A DNA stretch of 7,600 bases from ZLKRG08 sp964654815 (GCA_964654815.1 CAZZLH010000043.1:1-7600), one strand, 5' to 3'; shown: positions 1 to 6,432, counted from the first letter of the stretch. Translations and numbers: made by a program. The notes: generated by a model not told the origin, from the letters alone.

Positions 1-157
1 CAAAGATCTTCTCATCGAATAGGCCATCTTTCTCTGGCTTTAATGTGCGGTAATTGATGGTCTCTGGCTTCTTAACCTCGCCAAAGGACCAAGCGCGGAT
101 GTGATCTGCTGAAGCAAGACCAATTCGTAGTTCATCAAAGAAATTTACATCAATCAT
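1..157 (-). CDS. rpoC: RNA polymerase beta' subunit, N-terminal fragment (window edge)
   Basis: These are the first 52 codons of the beta' subunit, which forms the catalytic core of RNA polymerase with beta; the gene runs off the left edge. The N-terminus starts MIDVNFFDELRIGLASADHI and contains the family-typical block WSFGEVKKPETINYRTLKPE, followed by KDGLFDEKIF, which leads towards the zinc-binding region outside the window. The ATG (155-157) lies only 4 nt after the rpoB stop. The sequence GAAGAGG inside the rpoB 3' end (168-174) is a plausible ribosome-binding site at normal spacing. The tight junction implies co-transcription with rpoB. Identity is clear; only the 5' end is visible. Confidence 0.97.
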   Translation of the reverse strand, partial: MIDVNFFDELRIGLASADHIRAWSFGEVKKPETINYRTLKPEKDGLFDEKIF

Positions 158-161
158 CGAA

Positions 162-3100
162 TCAAACCTCTTCTACGCTGCTTGGCTCAACTCGTGACAA
201 GTTGATACCGAGCTCTTCGGCCGCACGGAATACCTCTTCATCGGTATCGCGCATCTCGATTGCGACACCTTCAGATGAAAGTACTTCCACATTTAGACAT
301 AGCGATTGCATTTCCTTTACCAAGACCTTGAATGATTCTGGGATTCCTGGTTCTGGGATGTTCTCGCCTTTAACAATCGCCTCATAAACCTTTACGCGAC
401 CAAGCACGTCATCAGATTTGATGGTTAGCAACTCTTGCAAGGTGTAAGCCGCGCCGTATGCTTCAAGCGCCCAAACTTCCATCTCACCAAAGCGCTGACC
501 ACCGAACTGAGCCTTACCGCCAAGTGGCTGTTGAGTAATCATTGAGTATGGACCAGTTGAACGTGCGTGAATCTTGTCATCCACCAAGTGGTGCAACTTC
601 AAGATGTACATATATCCAACTGAGATTGGTGTTGGAAATGGCTCACCGCTTCGACCATCGTAAAGTTTCGCCTTTCCAGACGAACCAATTAGTTGGAGGC
701 CATCGCGATTTGAAAGTGTGGCGCCAAGCAATCCAGCGACTTCATCTTCCTTTGCGCCATCGAATACTGGAGTTGCGACCTTGGTTCCGGGCGCTGCCTT
801 TGCAGCACCAATCTCTTCAAGATGTTTGGTCCAAGCATCAGAGACGCCAGATAGATCCCATCCAGTCTTTGCCGCCCATCCCAAGTGCATCTCAAGAACT
901 TGGCCGACATTCATACGACCAGGAACACCAAGCGGATTAAGGATTACATCGATTGGAGTGCCATCTTCAAGGAATGGCATATCTTCGATTGGGAGAATCT
1001 TTGCGATAACACCCTTATTACCGTGGCGACCTGCCAACTTGTCACCAACTTGAATCTTGCGCTTCTGTGCGACATAAACTCGAACCAGAGTATTTACTCC
1101 GGCACCAAGCTCATCGCCCTCTTCTGATTCAAAGACCTTAACGCCAATGATCTTGCCGGATTCTCCGTGTGGCACCTTTAGCGAGGTGTCGCGAACTTCG
1201 CGAGCCTTCTCGCCGAAGATTGCACGAAGCAATCGCTCTTCTGGAGTTAATTCGGTCTCGCCCTTTGGAGTTACCTTTCCAACCAAGATATCGCCAGGAA
1301 CTACATCTGCGCCTACGCGGATGATGCCTCGGTCATCTAGATCAGCAAGTACCTCTTCAGAGACGTTTGGAATATCGCGAGTGATCTCTTCGGCACCTAG
1401 TTTGGTGTCGCGAGCATCTACTTCGTACTCCTCAATATGAATTGAAGTTAATTCATCATCTTGTACCAGGCGCTGCGAAAGGATGATTGCATCCTCGTAG
1501 TTATGGCCTTCCCATGACATAAATGCAATGAGTAGGTTCTTACCTAGCGCCATTTCGCCGCTCTCAGTCGAAGGTCCATCGGCGATTACGGTGCCAACTT
1601 CTACCTTCTGGCCTTCTGCTACTTGAACGCGCTGGTTATAGGAAGTTCCTTGATTTGAACGACGGAACTTAGCTAATGAATAAACATCATATTTGCCATC
1701 GTTGGTCATTACCGTTACTTCATCTGAAGAAACTTCTGTGACCACGCCCGCGCTCTTAGCCATGATTACATCGCCGGCATCAATTGCGTTACGCCATTCC
1801 ATACCGGTACCAACAAGTGGCGCCTCTGGACGAACTAGCGGAACCGCCTGACGCATCATGTTGGAGCCCATCAACGCGCGGTTGGCGTCATCGTGCTCGA
1901 GGAATGGAATCATCGCAGTTGCAACCGAAACCATCTGACGTGGTGAAACATCCATGTAATCAACTTCGTCTGCTGGGATGTATTCAACTTCGCCACCGCG
2001 ACGACGGACCAATACGCGAGCTTCAGCAAATGTGCCATCTGCAGTCAATGGAGCATTTGCCTGAGCAATTACGTGTTCGTCTTCTTCGTCAGCAGTTAGA
2101 TAATCAACCTTGTCAGTGACTTTACCGTTAACGACTTTGCGATAAGGCGTCTCAATGAATCCAAAAGCGGTGACGCGTGCATAAGTTGCAAGTCCACCAA
2201 TCAAACCAATGTTTGGTCCTTCTGGAGTCTCAATTGGACACATACGTCCGTAGTGAGATGGGTGCACGTCACGAACTTCGAAACCTGCACGATCACGAGA
2301 TAGACCGCCTGGTCCAAGCGCAGAGAGACGACGCTTGTGAGTTAGTCCTGAAAGTGGATTGGTCTGATCCATGAATTGTGACAACTGAGAAGTTCCGAAG
2401 AACTCCTTGATTGATGCCACTACTGGACGAATATTGATCAAGGTCTGTGGCGTGATTGCTTCGACATCTTGAGTGGTCATACGTTCGCGAACAACACGCT
2501 CCATACGTGATAGACCAGTGCGTACCTGATTCTGAATCAACTCACCCACGGTGCGTAGGCGACGATTACCGAAATGGTCGATGTCGTCTGCTTCAACGCG
2601 AACTTCCTTGCCGTAATCCATCACTAAATCGCCGCGATGTAGTGCAACCAAGTACTTAAGAGTTGCGACAATATCTTGGATAGTCAGTAGATTTGCAGCT
2701 AATTCCTGCTCGAGACCTAGCTTCTTATTGATCTTGAAGCGACCGACCTTGGCCAAGTCATAACGCTTCGGATTGAAGTAGTAGTTCTCAATTAAATTCT
2801 GCGCCGCTTCTTTGGTTGGCGGCTCACCTGGACGAAGCTTGCGATAGATATCTAACAGCGCATCATCTTGGGTCTTGACGTTATCTTTCTCTAAAGTTTG
2901 GCGAATCGAATCGTATTCACCGAAGTTTTCGCTGATCTGTTCCTCGGTCCAACCAAGTGCCTTTAGGAAGATGGTTACGGACTGCTTACGCTTGCGATCA
3001 ATGCGTACGCCAACTTGATCCTTTTTATCTACTTCGAATTCCAACCATGCACCACGAGAAGGAATGATCTTCGCAGTGAATACATCTTTATCTGAACCCT

Positions 3101-3614
3101 TTTCGATGGCGCGCTCGAAATAAACGCCAGGTGAACGGACTAGTTGAGAGACCACAACGCGCTCGGTTCCGTTGATTACGAAAGTTCCGCGAGGAGTCAT
3201 TAATGGGAAGTCGCCCATGAATACGGTCTGGGATTTAATTTCACCAGTCTCGTTGTTCATAAATTCTGCAGTTACGAATAATGGAGCGGCATAGGTCATG
3301 TCTCGCTCTTTGCAGTCATCAACTGTGTACTTTGGTGGCTCAAAGCGATGATCACGGAATGAGAGTGACATCGATCCTTGGAAATCTTCGATCGGAGAGA
3401 TCTCCTCGAAAATTTCCTCAAGCCCTGATTGAGATGGTAGTTCGCCACGAATCGCTTCTGGTGAATTCGCCATGCGCTGACGCCACTCTTCATTACCAAG
3501 CAACCAATCAAAACTCTCGCGTTGGAGAGCTAGCAGGTTTGGTACTTCAAGTGGTTCAGAGATTTTTGCGAAAGAGATGCGGCGTGGAGCTGTCTTATTC
3601 TTTGACGCGGCCAA
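162..3614 (-). CDS. rpoB: RNA polymerase beta subunit
   Basis: This is the catalytic beta subunit of DNA-dependent RNA polymerase, 1150 aa from the TTG at 3614, close to the usual actinobacterial length of about 1160-1175. Visible blocks (numbered from that start) are the N-terminal RISFAKISEPLEVPNLLALQ; ERVVVSQLVRSPGVYF near 151; the rifampicin-binding cluster at 406-445 (FGTSQLSQFMDQ...THKRRLSALGPGG); the family signature GDKLAGRHGNKG at 857-868; and the C-terminal clamp-contact block RFGEMEVWALEAYGAAYTLQ near 1041. Start choice: an upstream in-frame TTG at 3629 would add five residues, but GGAAGGA (3622-3628) is correctly placed only for the TTG at 3614, and the resulting MAASKNKTAP N-terminus resembles other actinobacterial RpoB proteins. 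Rifampicin contacts D416, H426 and S431 (E. coli D516, H526, S531) are wild type. Thr418 replaces the usual Asn (E. coli N518). rpoC follows after 4 nt. Confidence 0.98.
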   Translation of the reverse strand: MAASKNKTAPRRISFAKISEPLEVPNLLALQRESFDWLLGNEEWRQRMANSPEAIRGELPSQSGLEEIFEEISPIEDFQGSMSLSFRDHRFEPPKYTVDDCKERDMTYAAPLFVTAEFMNNETGEIKSQTVFMGDFPLMTPRGTFVINGTERVVVSQLVRSPGVYFERAIEKGSDKDVFTAKIIPSRGAWLEFEVDKKDQVGVRIDRKRKQSVTIFLKALGWTEEQISENFGEYDSIRQTLEKDNVKTQDDALLDIYRKLRPGEPPTKEAAQNLIENYYFNPKRYDLAKVGRFKINKKLGLEQELAANLLTIQDIVATLKYLVALHRGDLVMDYGKEVRVEADDIDHFGNRRLRTVGELIQNQVRTGLSRMERVVRERMTTQDVEAITPQTLINIRPVVASIKEFFGTSQLSQFMDQTNPLSGLTHKRRLSALGPGGLSRDRAGFEVRDVHPSHYGRMCPIETPEGPNIGLIGGLATYARVTAFGFIETPYRKVVNGKVTDKVDYLTADEEDEHVIAQANAPLTADGTFAEARVLVRRRGGEVEYIPADEVDYMDVSPRQMVSVATAMIPFLEHDDANRALMGSNMMRQAVPLVRPEAPLVGTGMEWRNAIDAGDVIMAKSAGVVTEVSSDEVTVMTNDGKYDVYSLAKFRRSNQGTSYNQRVQVAEGQKVEVGTVIADGPSTESGEMALGKNLLIAFMSWEGHNYEDAIILSQRLVQDDELTSIHIEEYEVDARDTKLGAEEITRDIPNVSEEVLADLDDRGIIRVGADVVPGDILVGKVTPKGETELTPEERLLRAIFGEKAREVRDTSLKVPHGESGKIIGVKVFESEEGDELGAGVNTLVRVYVAQKRKIQVGDKLAGRHGNKGVIAKILPIEDMPFLEDGTPIDVILNPLGVPGRMNVGQVLEMHLGWAAKTGWDLSGVSDAWTKHLEEIGAAKAAPGTKVATPVFDGAKEDEVAGLLGATLSNRDGLQLIGSSGKAKLYDGRSGEPFPTPISVGYMYILKLHHLVDDKIHARSTGPYSMITQQPLGGKAQFGGQRFGEMEVWALEAYGAAYTLQELLTIKSDDVLGRVKVYEAIVKGENIPEPGIPESFKVLVKEMQSLCLNVEVLSSEGVAIEMRDTDEEVFRAAEELGINLSRVEPSSVEEV

Positions 3615-3621
3615 GTTCTGT

Positions 3622-3628
3622 CCTTCCA
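3622..3628 (-). promoter_or_regulatory. Shine-Dalgarno site deciding the rpoB start
   Basis: GGAAGGA on the minus strand lies 7 nt before the TTG at 3614. It overlaps the alternative TTG at 3629, which has no comparable purine tract upstream. The nearby ATG at 3634 is out of frame. This supports TTG 3614 as the true start. Confidence 0.75.
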
Positions 3629-3642
3629 AGACATCGAGTAGC

Positions 3643-3660
3643 TACGAAGTTTGCTTCGTA
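3643..3660 (-). other. Perfect hairpin just upstream of the rpoB ribosome-binding site
   Basis: TACGAAG / CTTCGTA form a perfect 7-bp stem around a 4-nt loop, ending about 15 nt before the rpoB Shine-Dalgarno. No T-tract follows on the minus strand, so it is not a Rho-independent terminator. It may be an mRNA stability or processing element in the rpoB leader; the function is inferred only from position. Confidence 0.5.
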
Positions 3661-3676
3661 TCGCACACACGACAAT

Positions 3677-3709
3677 TAGGCCGCCAGCCGCTATATGCTC
3701 TTTGGCCTA
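3677..3709 (-). other. Inverted repeat in the rpoB 5' leader
   Basis: TAGGCC and GGCCTA (6 bp, perfect) flank a 21-nt interior that has a further AGC/GCT pairing (3686-3688 with 3697-3699). It lies between the candidate rpoB promoter and the hairpin at 3643-3660, so it would be part of the leader RNA. There is no T-tract. Confidence 0.35.
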
Positions 3710-3738
3710 TTTGCTTTTAGAAAAGTGTGAGGGAGCAG

Positions 3739-3766
3739 GATATAGGTGCTTGCATTCCCATGTCTA
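3739..3766 (-). promoter_or_regulatory. Candidate rpoBC promoter
   Basis: On the minus strand, TAGACA (3761-3766) and TATATC (3739-3744) are separated by 16 bp, resembling the housekeeping -35/-10 pattern. Initiation would be near 3732, giving a leader of about 118 nt. A promoter is expected here, because the upstream genes on this strand are only the small secreted-protein gene and then oppositely oriented genes. The match is approximate and unproven. Confidence 0.35.
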
Positions 3767-3782
3767 ATCGGGTAAAAGCACC
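3745..3782. other. Inverted repeat between the secreted-protein gene and rpoB
   Basis: GGTGCTT (3745-3751) and AAGCACC (3776-3782) are a perfect 7-bp inverted repeat. Between them, CCC (3757-3759) and GGG (3770-3772) can pair as an inner stem. It lies 29 bp beyond the stop of the secreted-protein gene and overlaps the -35 and spacer of the candidate rpoB promoter. It could end the upstream transcript, although it lacks a clear T-tract, or act as an operator. The function is unknown. Confidence 0.35.
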
Positions 3783-3810
3783 CCTCCTGCCCCCTCGGGC
3801 GAGTCTGGCT

Positions 3811-4257
3811 TTAGATCGCTGGCTTGCTCGGCTTAACCGGCTTAGCTGGTAGCGCGGCAATCGCTTCGAGCGCTGCCTTACGTGCAGAGGTTGCGGCTGC
3901 GATCGCAGACTTACGAGCATTTAGCGCTGCAGTCTTGCCTTCGGCAGTTGTGGCGCCAGCCTTTGCGCTTTCAAATGCGCTCTTTGCTGCATCTACTGCA
4001 GATTTAAATGCATCGTTTGCTGCTTTACGAGCTGCCGCATTTGCCTTCACTTTGGCGACATATTCGGTCATCGCTTTCTTGTAGGCATCCATCTGAGCTT
4101 TATAGGCATCTAATGAAGCCTTGCGTGCTGCCTTATCTGCTGCACTCAAAGTCGATTTTGGCTTTGGCGTTGCTGCAGTATCTGCATACGCAACTGAAGG
4201 CGCGGTTAGCGCTGCTGCAATTGCTAGTGCGCCGATGATTTTGCTGCTCTTTTTCAT
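3811..4257 (-). CDS. Secreted Ala/Lys-rich helical protein of unknown function
   Basis: A 148-aa protein that I do not recognise as a named family. Residues 1-25 form a classic Sec signal peptide: MKKSSK, a hydrophobic core IIGALAIAAALTAP, and an A-Y-A cleavage site after residue 25. No lipobox cysteine is seen. The mature part is very rich in Ala and Lys. It has heptad-like repeats at 50-70 (DAYKAQM, DAYKKAM, TEYVAKV) and 82-102 (DAFKSAV, DAAKSAF, ESAKAGA), which predict long amphipathic or coiled-coil helices. It ends in a Pro/Lys tail (LPAKPVKPSKPAI). The motif A-R-K-[AS] recurs four times. The ATG at 4257 is preferred over an in-frame upstream start near 4317 because AAAGGAGA precedes it by 7 nt and it places the signal peptide at the N-terminus. 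The protein is basic and exported, so it may bind an anionic surface polymer or DNA; this is inference. It is divergent from a two-component operon. Confidence 0.85.
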   Translation of the reverse strand: MKKSSKIIGALAIAAALTAPSVAYADTAATPKPKSTLSAADKAARKASLDAYKAQMDAYKKAMTEYVAKVKANAAARKAANDAFKSAVDAAKSAFESAKAGATTAEGKTAALNARKSAIAAATSARKAALEAIAALPAKPVKPSKPAI

Positions 4258-4264
4258 GTTCTGC

Positions 4265-4272
4265 TCTCCTTT
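4265..4272 (-). promoter_or_regulatory. Strong ribosome-binding site of the secreted-protein gene
   Basis: AAAGGAGA on the minus strand, 7 nt before the ATG at 4257. It fixes the start and argues against the 20-codon longer reading frame. Confidence 0.8.
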
Positions 4273-4319
4273 ATAACTCCTGTTTTTCCCGTTAAACCTG
4301 TTGTCCCTATTGGGCAACT

Positions 4320-4338
4320 GATGGAGGAATCATCCATC
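4320..4338. promoter_or_regulatory. Dyad repeat in the divergent intergenic region
   Basis: GATGGA and TCCATC form a perfect 6-bp inverted repeat with a 7-bp spacer. It lies between the secreted-protein gene and the tandem TGTGAAAA repeat. It could be an operator half-site pair, or could be chance in a 176-bp region. Confidence 0.25.
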
Positions 4339-4345
4339 TCAATCT

Positions 4346-4364
4346 TGTGAAAATTGTGTGAAAA
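4346..4364. promoter_or_regulatory. Tandem TGTGAAAA repeat, likely response-regulator binding site
   Basis: Two exact copies of TGTGAAAA (4346-4353 and 4357-4364) lie in direct orientation with a start-to-start distance of 11 bp. OmpR/PhoB-family regulators typically bind as head-to-tail dimers to direct repeats about 11 bp apart, on one face of the helix. The site is 36 bp upstream of the -35 of the regulator gene and about 90 bp upstream of the secreted-protein start, so it could serve either or both divergent genes. Assignment to the adjacent regulator is inference. Confidence 0.5.
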
Positions 4365-4399
4365 CTCAGCCAGTTTGTAGGGATATCTATAGGAAAACC

Positions 4400-4427
4400 G
4401 TGACTAAATTAAAAAACGCGGTAACTT
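4400..4427 (+). promoter_or_regulatory. Candidate leaderless promoter of the two-component operon
   Basis: GTGACT (4400-4405) and TAACTT (4422-4427) are separated by 16 bp. Exactly six bases lie between the -10 hexamer and the A of the ATG at 4434, which puts transcription start on the start codon. No Shine-Dalgarno sequence precedes this ATG. Leaderless mRNAs are common in Actinobacteria. Confidence 0.5.
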
Positions 4428-4433
4428 CTCCGC

Positions 4434-5111
4434 ATGGGTAAGGGTCGGATCCTGGTGGTGGATGACGAGGCAGGCATCAGGGAATTAATAGCTGAGGTCT
4501 TGAAGTTATCTGACTTTGAAGTTGTTACTGCTGCAGATGGCTTAATTGCGCTAGACCTAATCCGCAACGAGAGATTCGACCTGATTATGCTCGATGTGAA
4601 TCTCCCACATGTCGATGGCTTTGCGCTATTAGAAAAAACCAGAGCTAGCGCGCCAACTTTGCCGATATTTATGCTCTCGGCTCGAGTTGATAAAGAGGAT
4701 GTAACACGAGGTCTAAAGCTTGGAGCCGATGACTACATCAGAAAACCATTCGGGGTCGAGGAGTTGGTGCTTCGAGTTGAGAATAGATTAAGGCGAAATA
4801 GCCAGAGTGAGATTGCCCAAATGACTTGTGGGCCTATCACTTTACGAGAGGCAGAGCATGAGGTCTTTTTTAATGAGGAGTTGGTCGACCTCTCTCCTAC
4901 TGAATTTGCCCTGTTAGCTGTCTTGATGGAGCACCAGGGAATGGTGCTTAAAAAAGATAAGTTGCTGGAACTAGTTTGGGATCTGGACTTTGAGACCAAT
5001 ACCAATGTGGTTGATACCTATATTTCATACTTGAGAAAGAAATTGCACCGAGATGGGTATGAAGGAATCAAAACGGTACGGGGTGTGGGATTCAAATTGG
5101 TGAATAAATGA
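4434..5111 (+). CDS. OmpR/PhoB-family DNA-binding response regulator
   Basis: A 225-aa cytoplasmic transcription factor, the normal family length. The receiver domain (about 4-120) shows the acidic pair D10/D11 in ILVVDDE, phospho-acceptor D54 in IMLDVNLP, switch residue S82 in MLSAR, Y101, and K104 in the RKPF motif, so it should be phosphorylatable. A short linker leads to a winged-helix DNA-binding domain (about 132-223) with the typical LSPTEFALLAVLMEHQG, recognition-helix region VVDTYISYLRKKLH and C-terminal hairpin IKTVRGVGFKL. Its stop overlaps the start of the histidine-kinase gene by four bases (ATGA), so the two are co-expressed and are almost certainly cognate partners. The promoter appears leaderless. 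Candidate targets are its own operon and the divergent secreted-protein gene via the TGTGAAAA repeat. The signal and the specific orthologue cannot be named from sequence. Confidence 0.95.
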   Translation: MGKGRILVVDDEAGIRELIAEVLKLSDFEVVTAADGLIALDLIRNERFDLIMLDVNLPHVDGFALLEKTRASAPTLPIFMLSARVDKEDVTRGLKLGADDYIRKPFGVEELVLRVENRLRRNSQSEIAQMTCGPITLREAEHEVFFNEELVDLSPTEFALLAVLMEHQGMVLKKDKLLELVWDLDFETNTNVVDTYISYLRKKLHRDGYEGIKTVRGVGFKLVNK

Positions 5112-6256
5112 AACTCACCACGAGACTGATTTTGGTAGTCACCATAATTCTCTCCGTCTCTACCTTTGCCAGTGGTTTCTACTCAGCTTATTTGAATCGA
5201 CAGAACCAGGTTGACGATTACATCCAATTGCTCAACAACACCACAAAGCAGATTACAACTTCCGGTGAAGATCCAATTTCATTTGCTCTGTTACTGGCAG
5301 AACAGAGCCCTATCCCAATGACGCTTATCTATATCTCGGATGAGCAAAAGATCTCTTATCTGGCTGAAAATGCTGGCACCGATTTCAAACTCCCCGATGC
5401 CTCAAAGATCTTCAAAGCAAAGCAAGCGCCTAAAGAAGAGAGTGGCAATATTCATATCTATCTACCTTTGAGCGATAGCGAGTCTCTTGGGTTCTATCTC
5501 TCCACCAAAAAGATCGAGGATATCTATAAAAAATCCTTGCGCACCACGCTACTTTTTAATTTGGGTTTGGTCTTCATCAGTTCGCTATTGATTGCGCTGT
5601 TCTTTAGGAGGGATAGCCGTTTGAATTCTTTGGCGATTCGAATGCGAGAGTTCATAGGAGATGCCTCGCATGAACTCAAGAGCCCTTTGACCGTGATCCG
5701 TGGCTATTCCGAACTGCTCTTGAGCAGCAAAGAGCCTCCTAAAGATTATGCCCAGCGCATAAATGATGAGTCGATTCGAATGGCGAAGATCATTGATCAA
5801 ATGCTCGCCTTATCCGCTCTTGAAGAGGAGAACCTGGGTGAAGCTGAGGATATTGAGCTATCGGAGTTAATTAGTAAAAAGGTGGCGGATCTAAAGCTAT
5901 TGCAGCCAGAGCGTTCTGTTGACTTGGAACTAAGTCCGGTTCAGATTAATGCGCCATATCAATTGGTCGATGTATTAGTGACAAACATTCTCGATAATGC
6001 TCGAATTCATACGCCAACTTCCGCTCCTATTAAAGTTACCTTAAAGAACCAGCGGCTAGTTATTGAAGATGGTGGGCCTGGGCTCAAAGTAATCCCTGAT
6101 AAGCCATTTGAACGATTTGATTCATCGCGATCTAGACTCACTGGGGGCTCTGGTCTAGGAATGAGCTTGATTCAAAAGTGCGCTAACGCTATCCAGGCCA
6201 AACTTCACTTTGGCAAGAGTGAGCTTGGTGGATTGAAAATAGAGCTTCACTTCTAA
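5108..6256 (+). CDS. Membrane sensor histidine kinase
   Basis: A 382-aa two-component sensor kinase. TM1 is at about 7-27 and TM2 at about 146-166, enclosing an extracytoplasmic region of about 118 residues with no family I recognise. The H-box FIGDASHELKSPL carries phospho-acceptor H188. The ATP-binding domain has the N-box VTNILDNARIHTP (N293, N297), G1 box EDGGPGL (321-326), F-box PFERF (333-337) and G2 box GGSGLGMSL (346-354), so all catalytic motifs are intact. Only about 22 residues separate TM2 from H188, leaving no room for a HAMP domain; TM2 runs almost directly into the dimerisation helix. Translation is coupled to the regulator gene through the ATGA overlap. The kinase is expected to autophosphorylate H188 and pass phosphate to D54 of the regulator. 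The stimulus is unknown. It ends eight bases before the bidirectional terminator stem. Confidence 0.95.
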   Translation: MKLTTRLILVVTIILSVSTFASGFYSAYLNRQNQVDDYIQLLNNTTKQITTSGEDPISFALLLAEQSPIPMTLIYISDEQKISYLAENAGTDFKLPDASKIFKAKQAPKEESGNIHIYLPLSDSESLGFYLSTKKIEDIYKKSLRTTLLFNLGLVFISSLLIALFFRRDSRLNSLAIRMREFIGDASHELKSPLTVIRGYSELLLSSKEPPKDYAQRINDESIRMAKIIDQMLALSALEEENLGEAEDIELSELISKKVADLKLLQPERSVDLELSPVQINAPYQLVDVLVTNILDNARIHTPTSAPIKVTLKNQRLVIEDGGPGLKVIPDKPFERFDSSRSRLTGGSGLGMSLIQKCANAIQAKLHFGKSELGGLKIELHF

Positions 6257-6261
6257 AGTAA

Positions 6262-6307
6262 AAACCCCGCTCATTTCGTTTCCAAAATAAGCGGGGTTTA
6301 TCTTTTT
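6262..6307. terminator. Bidirectional Rho-independent terminator
   Basis: AAACCCCGCT (6262-6271) pairs perfectly with AGCGGGGTTT (6290-6299). The stem extends past one mismatch by four more pairs (ATTT/AAAT). On the plus strand the stem is followed by TTTATCTTTTT, and on the minus strand by TTTTTACTTT. It therefore can end both the histidine-kinase transcript and the convergent rplJL transcript. Confidence 0.9.
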
Positions 6308-6332
6308 CGACTAGCTAGGGTGCAAGCCGAAA

Positions 6333-6432
6333 NNNNNNNNNNNNNNNNNNNNNNNNNNNNNNNNNNNNNNNNNNNNNNNNNNNNNNNNNNNNNNNNNNNN
6401 NNNNNNNNNNNNNNNNNNNNNNNNNNNNNNNN
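6333..6432. other. Assembly gap of 100 N
   Basis: Exactly 100 N, a common default length for gaps of unknown size. It removes the last codons of rplL and the start of the rplL-terminator interval. Any reading frame drawn through it is artefactual. The true distance, and the contents, are unknown. Confidence 0.98.

Noticed and set aside
3281..3679. Plus-strand 132-aa open frame crossing the rpoB start
   Set aside because: Antisense to conserved rpoB codons, no ribosome-binding site or recognisable domain.
3784..3810. GC-rich stretch after the secreted-protein stop as a terminator
   Set aside because: Only short 3-4 bp pairings (such as GCCC/GGGC) are possible, and no proper stem with T-tract follows on the minus strand.
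4258..4317. A 20-residue N-terminal extension of the secreted protein
   Set aside because: It would bury the signal peptide, and the strong AAAGGAGA at 4265-4272 points to the ATG at 4257.
4300..4318. GTTG-t-CCC / GGGCAAC imperfect hairpin upstream of the secreted-protein gene
   Set aside because: Seven pairs with a bulge and no T-tract or conserved context; too weak to call a riboregulator or operator.
6315..6432. Continuation of the rplL frame through the N run to a stop near 6315, ending FRLAP
   Set aside because: The frame across a gap of unknown length is meaningless and FRLAP does not resemble the L7/L12 C-terminus; the real end is within the gap.
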